Shown: one piece after another, positions 1-6,173 of the stretch
Position numbering within the stretch: the stretch's first letter is position 1
Layout: each line of letters opens with the position of its first letter
Origin: Mycoplasma sp. CAG:877
GTDB taxonomy: Bacteria > Bacillota_I > Bacilli_A > RF39 > UBA660
Assembly: GCA_000433455.1 (NCBI GenBank)
Contig: HF992485.1
Span: 20,443-29,897 of the forward strand
Length of the DNA stretch: 9,455 nt
Direction: 5' to 3'
Program-made: the position numbers and the translations under genes
The notes under the pieces: generated by a model
Told to the model about the DNA's origin: nothing
Seen by the model: the letters and a program-made list of their open reading frames with translations, nothing else
Databases searched by the model: none

Positions 1-2
1 AT

Positions 3-356
3 AAAGAAGATGATGAATTAATTTCACTTAGAAAATGGGCAAGTGATGCTAGTGTTCTTGATTATGATAAGTTTGGTGTTAAGGGTATTGGTTTTACAAC
101 GTATCAATATATTAGAATGCTTTTAGGAGCTAATACGGTTAAACCTGATGTACATATTAAAAATAAAATATCAGAAATAGTTGGAAGAAAAGTTAATGAT
201 AAGTATGCAGTTCAATTATTTGAAAGTGCTTGTAGAAATTTGAAATTAAATATAGTTGATGTTGAACATTATATATGGAAGAAAAATGCAAATAATTCTG
301 AAGAGTTTAACATGGTATGGGAAGATAATAAGTGGGTTGAACTAGATCTTAAGTAG
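3..356 (+). CDS. HhH-GPD/endonuclease III-like protein, C-terminal part (5' end outside window)
   Basis: The reading frame is open from the first bases of the window to TAG at 354-356, so the ATG at 117 is internal and the true start lies upstream. About 117 residues are visible. The segment encoded around 81-160 reads KGIGFTTYQYIRML, a short linker, then VKPDVHIKN. This resembles the helix-hairpin-helix plus conserved-Asp block of HhH-GPD DNA glycosylases (GVGxKTA...VDTHI in endonuclease III). The Asp of PDVHI (codon 147-149) is present. The position of the endonuclease III Schiff-base Lys is Thr, so a bifunctional glycosylase/lyase activity is unlikely. Many bacteria carry such uncharacterised HhH-GPD-like proteins. 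The family call is an inference from this motif; the function, and even DNA binding, is unproven. The gene is closed by a terminator overlapping its stop codon, so it is not co-transcribed with the next gene by design. Confidence 0.6.
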   Translation, partial: KEDDELISLRKWASDASVLDYDKFGVKGIGFTTYQYIRMLLGANTVKPDVHIKNKISEIVGRKVNDKYAVQLFESACRNLKLNIVDVEHYIWKKNANNSEEFNMVWEDNKWVELDLK

Positions 357-370
357 GATTTAGTTTTTTT
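340..370 (+). terminator. Intrinsic terminator overlapping the end of the HhH-GPD-like gene
   Basis: AACTAGATC (340-348) pairs with GATTTAGTT (357-365), 9 bp including one G-T wobble, around an 8-nt loop. A run of seven T follows (364-370). The stop codon TAG (354-356) lies in the loop, so the 5' arm is still coding sequence. Confidence 0.7.
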
Positions 371-402
371 CTTTATATGGACTTTATTTTTTATAGTTTT
401 TG

Positions 403-411
403 TGGTATAAT
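403..411 (+). promoter_or_regulatory. Extended -10 promoter for the kinase-like gene
   Basis: TGGTATAAT gives a perfect -10 hexamer (406-411) preceded by the TGn extension. The -35 position at 17-bp spacing (383-388, TTTATT) is weak, which is usual for extended -10 promoters. The expected transcript start is near 418, about 20 nt before the ATG at 438. Confidence 0.65.
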
Positions 412-437
412 AGGCAACTGATTTGAGGGGTGGTTAT

Positions 438-1301
438 ATGAATAAACGTATTATTAATGATAGTACATTAAAAAAGTCAACATTACTTTCTGATAAGGGT
501 CATTCTAAAGTTTATAGACTTAGAGATGGTAGTGTATTAAAAGTGTTTGATACAGAGTTTTTACGTATTTTTGATAGTATCGGACTTAATTTTGAACAGA
601 AGATTTTAGATGCTAAAAAGATACCTAACGCTAAAGAGATACTTATTCCTACTGCTGCAGCATATAAAAATGGAAGTTTTGCAGGGTATGTAATGCCTAG
701 TGCTAATGGTGTTGATTACAATACATTTGATGATAGTTTGAGTCCAGGTGATAGAGTAGATTTATTTGGATATGCTAAGAGACATCATAATATAGAGAAT
801 GTTTTAGTAAGAGCAGAAAATGTAGTTTTTCCAGATTTATGTACTTGTGATAATATTTTTATAGATAAAGATGGAAGAGTACAATTTATAGATTATGATG
901 GATTACAAGTAGATGGATATCAGTCACATGTAATGTCTGGTACTTTAGGTGCACAAGAGCTACACTATACACAAAAATATAGAACTGGGGATTTATTTAC
1001 TAAGAATCTTGATAAGAAAAGTTCAATATATTTATATTTTATTTCGGCACTTAATATTAGTTTAGCAAATGTAGGAAGATTTAATCCATTTACGGGAAGA
1101 AACATAACAATAGAAGATATTTTTCAGATGATTAATTTGGATGATCCAGATATTTGTCATAAAGTTTGGAAAGTATTTCAAGAAAAAGAGGAGAATGAAT
1201 TTTTACGAGATGATGTTTTTAAAATAGCTGAAAAATATAATGTGGGAATAGTTGCTCAAAGAAATGATGGGGTCTATATAAAGAGACTTGTAAAAAAATA
1301 G
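438..1301 (+). CDS. Divergent protein-kinase-fold protein
   Basis: This 287-residue soluble protein has landmarks of a protein kinase-like fold. VYRLRDGSVLKVFD places the ATP-binding Lys at K35. A helix-C candidate Glu is E53 in FEQKILDAK. A hinge-like GYVMP lies at 83-87. A catalytic-loop-like FPDLCTCDNIFI has D133 and N139, and VQFIDYDGLQ puts a metal-binding Asp at D152. The last block resembles the 'LIDxDSFQ' motif of bacterial kinase-like proteins of the YegI/TerY-linked type. Oddities: the glycine-rich loop is nearly absent (LSDKGHSKVY), and there is one extra residue between D133 and N139 compared with HRDxKxxN. It could therefore be a weak kinase or a pseudokinase. A TTG at 423 is in frame, but ATG at 438 is preferred because GAGGGGTGG (425-433) is a Shine-Dalgarno site with about 4-nt spacing. 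There is one gene in the unit and no phosphatase or FHA partner in view. The substrate is unknown. Confidence 0.7.
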   Translation: MNKRIINDSTLKKSTLLSDKGHSKVYRLRDGSVLKVFDTEFLRIFDSIGLNFEQKILDAKKIPNAKEILIPTAAAYKNGSFAGYVMPSANGVDYNTFDDSLSPGDRVDLFGYAKRHHNIENVLVRAENVVFPDLCTCDNIFIDKDGRVQFIDYDGLQVDGYQSHVMSGTLGAQELHYTQKYRTGDLFTKNLDKKSSIYLYFISALNISLANVGRFNPFTGRNITIEDIFQMINLDDPDICHKVWKVFQEKEENEFLRDDVFKIAEKYNVGIVAQRNDGVYIKRLVKK

Positions 1302-1304
1302 GTC

Positions 1305-1333
1305 TTGTAAAAGTTTAAAGATTATGCTATATT
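1305..1333 (+). promoter_or_regulatory. Promoter of the T-box/exchanger/ileS unit
   Basis: The -35 box TTGTAA (1305-1310) is separated by exactly 17 bp from the -10 box TATATT (1328-1333), which also carries a TGC extension (1325-1327). The expected start, near 1340, coincides with the first strand of T-box stem I. The promoter begins three bases after the stop codon of the kinase-like gene. No clear terminator separates the two, so some read-through into the leader is possible. Confidence 0.75.
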
Positions 1334-1339
1334 AGTTTG

Positions 1340-1560
1340 GAAAGCAAGTGCGAAAGACGTAATATTAATGGATATTTAGAGAGCTCATGGTTAGGTGGAA
1401 ATGAGTTTGAAGTTAGTATTAAGATCACTTTCAAGTTGTGATTTATGGATAAGATAAATACGGTGACGCGTTATAGTATATAAGATAGGTTTTTAAACCT
1501 ATAAATTAAGGTGGTACCACGACTAATTCGTCCTTATGGATGAGTTGGTCGTTTTTATTT
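1340..1560 (+). promoter_or_regulatory. T-box riboswitch leader, isoleucine specifier
   Basis: This is a canonical T-box leader, which binds a tRNA and lets transcription continue when that tRNA is uncharged. Stem I base is GAAAG (1340-1344) with CTTTC (1428-1432). An upper helix pairs TAATATTA (1360-1367) with TAGTATTA (1413-1420). The distal part has AGAGAG (1378-1383), then CTCAT/ATGAG (1384-1388/1401-1405) closing a loop with GGTGG (1394-1398). The 3' side of the specifier loop reads AGATCA, so the specifier is best placed at ATC (1424-1426). The nearby alternative ATT (1418-1420) also codes Ile. A stem III-like hairpin lies at 1485-1502. The T-box AAGGTGGTACCACG (1508-1521) forms an antiterminator: AAGG with CCTT (1532-1535), ACGA (1519-1522) with TCGT (1528-1531). 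Its bulge TGGT would pair with ACCA, fitting a tRNA with discriminator A. The codon assignment comes from hand folding. Confidence 0.92.
1520..1560 (+). terminator. T-box regulatory terminator
   Basis: The 14-bp stem pairs 1520-1533 with 1538-1551 (with G-T wobbles) around loop TTAT, followed by TTTTTATTT. It shares 1520-1535 with the antiterminator, so the two structures are mutually exclusive. This is the attenuation switch for the exchanger and ileS downstream. Confidence 0.9.
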
Positions 1561-1574
1561 ATTTGTGAGAGGAT

Positions 1575-2534
1575 GTGGTTTATATAATTATTAATATTAT
1601 TTTATTAGTAGGAGGATTTATTGTACTAATAAAGGGTGCCGATATATTTGTAGATGGTGCTAGTAATGTAGCGAGAAACTTTAAAGTATCAAAGATGTTA
1701 ATTGGACTTACGATAGTAGCATTTGGAACAAGTGCACCAGAGTTTGCTGTTAGTGTTAAAGGACTACTTTCAGGATCGTTTGATATAGTACTTGGTAATG
1801 TTATAGGAAGTAATATTTTAAATATACTTTTAATACTAGGAGTAGCTTCTTTAGTACATCCATTAGTTGTAAAAAATAATACAGTAAAAAAAGAATTACC
1901 AATAACCTTAATAATAACGACATTATTTGCGGTACTTCTTTCAGATAATATATTTGATAGAAGTATGGTAAATAACTTTACTAGAGGGGATGGTATTGTA
2001 CTTATACTTTTCTTCTTAGTATTTATTTATTACTTAATTACACTTATGAGAAATAAAGTAGAAGATGAAAAAGAAGAAGAGGTTTGGAAGTTATCAAAAT
2101 CGATACTATTTACAGTACTTGGATTAGTTATGATTATAGTAGGAAGTAACTTTGTAGTTGATGCTGCTAGTTTCTTAGCTAAAGAAATTGGTATAAGTGA
2201 GAGAATAATTAGTTTAACAATTATTGCTCTTGGTACAAGTTTACCAGAGTTAGTTACTTCAGTTATGGCTACTAAGAAAGGTGAATATGATATAGCGATA
2301 GGTAATGTAGTAGGTAGTAATATATTTAATATAGGAATAGTTATAGGATTACCTGTTACAATACTAGGAGGAATTAGTAAGATTGCTTTTAGTTATATTG
2401 ATTTAATAGTAATGATTGGTGCTGCTTTATTACTGTTTATATTTTCAAGAAATGATTATAAGATTAAGAAAAGGGAAGGAATAGCATTTTTAATAATATT
2501 TGTAATTTATTATAGTTATGTTATTTTAGGATAG
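1575..2534 (+). CDS. CaCA-family Na+/Ca2+ (cation/proton) exchanger
   Basis: This 319-residue integral membrane protein, with about ten hydrophobic segments, has two inverted alpha-repeats typical of the Ca2+:cation antiporter family (YrbG/NCX_Mj type). Repeat 1 (about 44-88) has GLTIVAFGTSAPEFAVS with ion-binding E56, then GNVIGSN. Repeat 2 (about 213-255) has SLTIIALGTSLPELVTS with E225, then GNVVGSN. A charged cytoplasmic loop (about 159-176) separates the halves. The length is normal. It would exchange Ca2+ for Na+ or H+ across the plasma membrane; the ion cannot be assigned from sequence. The start is GTG at 1575, overlapping an out-of-frame ATG at 1573 that ends after four codons. The GAGAGG upstream sits unusually close, so initiation may be weak. 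It is the first gene behind an isoleucine T-box, and its stop TAG forms part of the Shine-Dalgarno site of ileS, 11 nt upstream of that ATG, so the two are co-transcribed. Confidence 0.92.
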   Translation: MVYIIINIILLVGGFIVLIKGADIFVDGASNVARNFKVSKMLIGLTIVAFGTSAPEFAVSVKGLLSGSFDIVLGNVIGSNILNILLILGVASLVHPLVVKNNTVKKELPITLIITTLFAVLLSDNIFDRSMVNNFTRGDGIVLILFFLVFIYYLITLMRNKVEDEKEEEVWKLSKSILFTVLGLVMIIVGSNFVVDAASFLAKEIGISERIISLTIIALGTSLPELVTSVMATKKGEYDIAIGNVVGSNIFNIGIVIGLPVTILGGISKIAFSYIDLIVMIGAALLLFIFSRNDYKIKKREGIAFLIIFVIYYSYVILG

Positions 2535-2545
2535 GAGGAATATTT

Positions 2546-5368
2546 ATGAAATTTAAAAAGTTAGAACAAGGAACTATCAATTCTGTTGAGACTAAAGTCT
2601 TAAAAGAATGGAAGAAGATGGATATATTAAATAAAACTATTAAAAATCGTGAAGGTCGTGAAAACTTTGTTTTCTATGATGGACCAATTTATGCGAATGC
2701 TAAACCAGGAATTCATCATGTATTTGCGAAGACTATAAAAGATGCTTTTTGTAAATATAAGACAATGGATGGGTATAGAGTACTTAGAAAAATAGGACTT
2801 GATACTCATGGTTTACCAATTGAGGTTAATGTAGAGAAGAAACTTGGTTTTAAATCAAAATCAGATATCGAAAAGTTTGGAGTAGAAAACTTCTGTAAAG
2901 AATGTAATAGTGAGACTGCTTCTAATATTGATGAAGTAAAGAAAGTAACTGATATGATGGGACAATTTATTGATTGTGATCATCCATATGTAACATGTGA
3001 TAATGAATATATTGAATCTGAGTGGTGGATTATTAAAGAAATGGATAAGAAAGGACTTATCTATTATGGAAATAAAGTTTTACCATATTGTCCTAGATGT
3101 GGTACTGAGTTAAGTTCAAATGAAGTTGCTCAAGGATATCAAGAAGATTCAGTAAATACTGTTATTGTTTCATTTAAGAAAAAAGATGAAGATGTGTACT
3201 TCTTAGTTTGGACTACAACTCCATGGACTTTAATGGCTAACTTAGCTTTATGTGTTAATCCTGATTTAACTTATGTAAAAGTAGAATCACAAGGATATAA
3301 ATTTATAGTAGCTGAGAGTTTAAAAGATAAAGTTGTAGGAGAAGAGGCTAAGGTACTTGAAACATATAAAGGTACTGATTTAGTAGGTATTGAATATGAA
3401 CAATTACTTCCATTTATAAAAGTAGAAGGAAAAGCATTCCAAGTATTAGCTGATAATTATGTAACAGCTGAAGATGGTACTGGAATAGTACATATTGCTC
3501 CTGCTTATGGTGAGGATGATAATAGAGTATGTCGTGAAAATGGTATTACTTTTGCAAACCCAGTAGGAAAAGATGGTTGCTACACTGAAGGACCTTGGAA
3601 AGGACGTTTAGTTACTGATAAGGACTTAGAGCTTGAAATTATTAAGTATTTAAAGAGTGAAGATAAATTATTTAAGAAGATTAAATTAACACATGACTAT
3701 CCACATTGTTGGAGATGTAAACAACCATTAATTTATTATGCTAAACCAGCTTGGTATGTAAAAACAACTGCTTATAAAGATAAGATTATTGAAGCAAATA
3801 AAAAAATAAATTGGTTCCCAGAATTTGTTGGAACTAAACGTTTTGCGAACTGGTTAGAGAATATGGTTGATTGGGGAATTTCAAGAAATAGATATTGGGG
3901 TTGTCCAATGCCAATTTGGGAATGTTCTTGTGGACATCGTGAAGTAATTGGATCTTTGGAAGAATTACAAGAAAAATTAGTAGAAGATATCGATGTAAAA
4001 ACAGTTGAGTTACATAGACCATATGTAGATGAATTACATATAGAGTGTCCAGAGTGTCATAAAGAAATGACTCGTATAAAAGACGTTTTAGATGTTTGGT
4101 TTGACAGTGGGGCTATGCCTTATGCACAATGGCACTATCCATTTGAAAATAAAGATAAGTTTGAAGATCAATTCCCAGCAGACTTTATTGCTGAAGGAGT
4201 AGATCAAACTAGAGGTTGGTTCTATGTATTACTTGTAATTTCAACAATTATCTCAGGAGAATCAAGCTTTAAAAATGTTGTTGTAAACGATATGATGTTA
4301 GATGAACATGGAAAGAAAATGTCAAAGTCAGTGGGAAATATTATCGACCCAATTGAAATAATGAAGGAGTATGGAGCTGATACAATTAGATTTTATATGG
4401 CATATGTATCACCAGTATGGACTCCATTAAGATTTAGTGTAACAGGAGTAAAAGAAGTATACTCTAAATATACATCAACAATGAAGAACTTATATTCATT
4501 CTTTGAGATGTACGCTAATGCTGATAATATTGATCCAAGAGAATACTATATTAACGTAGAAGATAGAGAATTAATTGATAAGTGGTTAATTTCTAAATTA
4601 AATAAATTAGTAAAGAATGTAAGAGATGCTTATGAAGAATATGATTTAAATAAAGTTGCTAAATTAATAGTACCATTCTTAAATGATGATTTTTCAAACT
4701 GGTATATTAGAAGTAATAGAAGAAGATTCTGGGATTCAGAACTTACAGAAAGTAAAAAAGCAGTTTATTTAACAACATATGAAACATTACTTACATTATG
4801 TAAATTATGTGCACCACTTACACCATTCTTAACAGAAGAGATTTATACTAAGTTAACAAATGAAGAATCAGTTCATTTAAGTGATTTTCCAACTCCAAAT
4901 ATGGACCTTGTAAATGAAGGTGCAGAAGAGAGAATGGACTTAGTAAGAGATGTATGTTCATTAGGAAGATTTGCAAGAGAAGAAGTAAATATAAAGGTTC
5001 GTCAACCAATTAGTAAATTAATGTTACCAAAGAGTGATGAGATAATAATTGGAGATTTATTACCAGTAATAAAAGAAGAATTAAATGTAAAAGAAGTAGA
5101 GTTTAAAGAAGATATGACAGACTACTTAGAGTATGTTGTAAAACCTAACTTTAAAGTACTAGGTAAGACATTAGGACCAAAAGTAAAAGAATTACAAGAG
5201 ATACTTGCAAAACTTACAAGTAAAGAGATTTCTTTAATTAATGAAGAGGGACTTACAGTTAAGTTAGCAGGAGAAGACTTTAAGATTACTAGTGAAATGG
5301 TATTAATTTCATTAAAACAAAACGAAGGATATAAATCTAGTAGAACAAAAAGAAGGATATACATCTAG
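2546..5368 (+). CDS. ileS: Isoleucyl-tRNA synthetase, long (eukaryote-like) type, frame interrupted near the 3' end
   Basis: This cytoplasmic enzyme charges tRNA-Ile with isoleucine. The 940-residue frame begins at ATG 2546 behind AGGAGG (2533-2538). The Rossmann domain carries the HIGH-equivalent GIHH (55-58, in NAKPGIHHVF), the variant seen in one branch of long-type IleRS. The editing domain has VWTTTPWTL (221-229) and GTGIVHIAPAYGEDD (311-325). Metal-type Cys pairs are C182/C185, C388/C391, C460/C462 and C501/C504. DVWFDSG (516-522) and KMSKS (591-595) complete the active site, followed by the helical anticodon-binding region. After S932 the frame ends in RTKRRIYI and TAG (5366-5368), because a 28-bp duplication shifts it. 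The remaining 99 residues follow in the +1 frame to 5669. A repaired protein would be 1031 residues, the normal length for this class. Expression should follow uncharged tRNA-Ile through the T-box ahead of the exchanger. Confidence 0.96.
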   Translation: MKFKKLEQGTINSVETKVLKEWKKMDILNKTIKNREGRENFVFYDGPIYANAKPGIHHVFAKTIKDAFCKYKTMDGYRVLRKIGLDTHGLPIEVNVEKKLGFKSKSDIEKFGVENFCKECNSETASNIDEVKKVTDMMGQFIDCDHPYVTCDNEYIESEWWIIKEMDKKGLIYYGNKVLPYCPRCGTELSSNEVAQGYQEDSVNTVIVSFKKKDEDVYFLVWTTTPWTLMANLALCVNPDLTYVKVESQGYKFIVAESLKDKVVGEEAKVLETYKGTDLVGIEYEQLLPFIKVEGKAFQVLADNYVTAEDGTGIVHIAPAYGEDDNRVCRENGITFANPVGKDGCYTEGPWKGRLVTDKDLELEIIKYLKSEDKLFKKIKLTHDYPHCWRCKQPLIYYAKPAWYVKTTAYKDKIIEANKKINWFPEFVGTKRFANWLENMVDWGISRNRYWGCPMPIWECSCGHREVIGSLEELQEKLVEDIDVKTVELHRPYVDELHIECPECHKEMTRIKDVLDVWFDSGAMPYAQWHYPFENKDKFEDQFPADFIAEGVDQTRGWFYVLLVISTIISGESSFKNVVVNDMMLDEHGKKMSKSVGNIIDPIEIMKEYGADTIRFYMAYVSPVWTPLRFSVTGVKEVYSKYTSTMKNLYSFFEMYANADNIDPREYYINVEDRELIDKWLISKLNKLVKNVRDAYEEYDLNKVAKLIVPFLNDDFSNWYIRSNRRRFWDSELTESKKAVYLTTYETLLTLCKLCAPLTPFLTEEIYTKLTNEESVHLSDFPTPNMDLVNEGAEERMDLVRDVCSLGRFAREEVNIKVRQPISKLMLPKSDEIIIGDLLPVIKEELNVKEVEFKEDMTDYLEYVVKPNFKVLGKTLGPKVKELQEILAKLTSKEISLINEEGLTVKLAGEDFKITSEMVLISLKQNEGYKSSRTKRRIYI

Positions 5369-5371
5369 TAG
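5316..5371 (+). repeat. Imperfect 28-bp tandem duplication inside ileS
   Basis: Copy 1 is 5316-5343 and copy 2 is 5344-5371, directly adjacent. They match at 26 of 28 positions, differing at 5323 (C) versus 5351 (A) and at 5334 (A) versus 5362 (C). Each copy starts AACAAAA and ends ATCTAGTAG. Because 28 is not a multiple of three, the second copy throws ileS into the +1 frame. Removing either copy restores the frame: copy 1 codes QNEGYKSS, copy 2 codes QKEGYTSS. Confidence 0.97.
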
Positions 5372-5669
5372 TAATAATCGTACTTGTGTAGTACTTGATA
5401 CAGAACTTACTAAAGAATTAATATTAGAAGGACTTGCTCGTGAATTTGTACGTAAAGTACAAAGTTTAAGAAAAGAAGCAGACTTTGTAATTACAGATCA
5501 TATTAAAGTATATTATAATGGAACAGAAGCTGTTGATGAGATGCTTAATATGTATAAAGATTATGTAATGGGTGAAGTATTAGGTGATGAATTAATTAAA
5601 GATATTAGTTTAACTGAGAAGTTTGAGTTAAATGATGAAGAAGCTGCTATTAAGGTAGAAAGAGTTTAA
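5369..5669 (+). pseudogene. ileS: Detached C-terminal end of ileS in the +1 frame
   Basis: The frame is open from 5316 and ends at TAA 5667-5669. Past the duplication it encodes 99 residues, including GLAREFVRKVQSLRKEADF, a block conserved at the C-terminal end of long-type IleRS. It has no ribosome site, and its first in-frame ATG (5541) lies well inside the domain, so it is not an independent gene. It is the missing tail of the upstream frame, joined again if one 28-bp repeat copy is removed. Its codon use and sequence look intact, with no extra stops or further decay, which argues for a very recent event or an assembly error rather than an old pseudogene. Confidence 0.9.
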
Positions 5670-5684
5670 GATTAAACTCTTTTT
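5661..5684 (+). terminator. Intrinsic terminator at the end of ileS
   Basis: AGAGTTTA (5661-5668) pairs perfectly with TAAACTCT (5673-5680) around a 4-nt loop, followed by TTTTT (5680-5684). The last two sense codons and most of the stop codon lie in the 5' arm. It ends the exchanger-ileS unit. Confidence 0.85.
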
Positions 5685-5686
5685 CC

Positions 5687-5715
5687 TTGTAGAGAGAAGT
5701 TAATTATAGTAAAAT
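5687..5715 (+). promoter_or_regulatory. Promoter of the thioredoxin-like/SDR/PLP operon
   Basis: TTGTAG (-35, 5687-5692) and TAAAAT (-10, 5710-5715) are spaced by exactly 17 bp. The expected start near 5722 leaves a short leader of about 17 nt before the ATG at 5739. The promoter begins two bases after the T-run of the ileS terminator. Confidence 0.7.
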
Positions 5716-5738
5716 TAGTATGAGAAAGGGTGTTGGAT

Positions 5739-6161
5739 ATGAAAAATGAAGAGTTTATAGAATTACGTAATAAGTTTTTGTTAGGAGTTTTAGTAGCTTT
5801 AGTTGTAACTGTACCGTTTTTACTTTTCTTTGTTAATAGATATTTAGGTAGTAGATCTAGTATAATTGAGGCTTATAATAATAAAAAGACTTTTACAGTA
5901 TTAGTGTATAAGTCTAGTGATTGTGATTATTGTAGTACAATTAAGAGTAAGCTTAAGGATTTAGATGTTTATTATTTAGAGTATGATTTAGATAATCCTA
6001 AAGATAGTGAAAGTACATTTAAAAAGTTTGGGTTTAGTGAGAAGAGTTTAGTAGTACCGGCACTTATATATGTAAAAGATGGAGAAAGTGTAGTTAGGAC
6101 TTTTGATATAAAAGATGAGGCTATGATTGATGAGTTTATTAAGTATAGTAAAACGGCTTAG
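5739..6161 (+). CDS. Membrane-anchored thioredoxin-fold protein with CxxC
   Basis: This 140-residue protein has a short charged N-terminus, one hydrophobic segment (about 13-33, FLLGVLVALVVTVPFLLFFV) and a small thioredoxin-like domain. The domain has a strand TFTVLVYKSSDC, the redox motif C62-D-Y-C65, a middle helix, and a VVP motif with a likely cis-proline at P107 before strand ALIYVKDG. The segment has no obvious signal-peptidase site, so an N-terminal anchor with the domain outside the membrane is most likely. The role is inferred to be thiol-disulfide exchange; the partner is unknown. An in-frame GTG exists at 5730, but ATG 5739 has the Shine-Dalgarno AAGGGTG (5726-5732) at about 6 nt. 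It is the first gene of a three-gene operon; its stop TAG overlaps the ribosome site of the SDR gene, 12 nt before that start. Confidence 0.8.
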   Translation: MKNEEFIELRNKFLLGVLVALVVTVPFLLFFVNRYLGSRSSIIEAYNNKKTFTVLVYKSSDCDYCSTIKSKLKDLDVYYLEYDLDNPKDSESTFKKFGFSEKSLVVPALIYVKDGESVVRTFDIKDEAMIDEFIKYSKTA

Positions 6162-6173
6162 GAGAGTGATAAG

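Noticed and set aside
423..437. Upstream TTG start for the kinase-like gene
   Set aside because: It would place the Shine-Dalgarno sequence inside the coding region; ATG 438 is correctly spaced from it.
1281..1312. Direct repeat of CTTGTAAAA (1287-1295 and 1304-1312) as a regulatory operator
   Set aside because: Short and AT-rich, with the first copy inside the coding end of the kinase-like gene; the second copy is explained as the -35 region of the T-box promoter.
2627..2809. Minus-strand open frame inside ileS
   Set aside because: Lies wholly opposite the conserved catalytic domain of ileS, with no ribosome site or recognisable motif.
3834..4022. Minus-strand open frame inside ileS
   Set aside because: Antisense to conserved IleRS sequence; no family features.
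5122..5364. Minus-strand open frame over the ileS duplication
   Set aside because: A by-product of AT-rich coding sequence; the plus strand carries conserved IleRS on both sides of the break.
5344..5380. Programmed +1 frameshift to make full-length IleRS
   Set aside because: No slippery or rare-codon site of a known type is visible, and the simple 28-bp duplication explains the shift completely.
5730..5738. Upstream GTG start for the thioredoxin-like gene
   Set aside because: GTG lies within the AAGGGTG ribosome site that serves ATG 5739.
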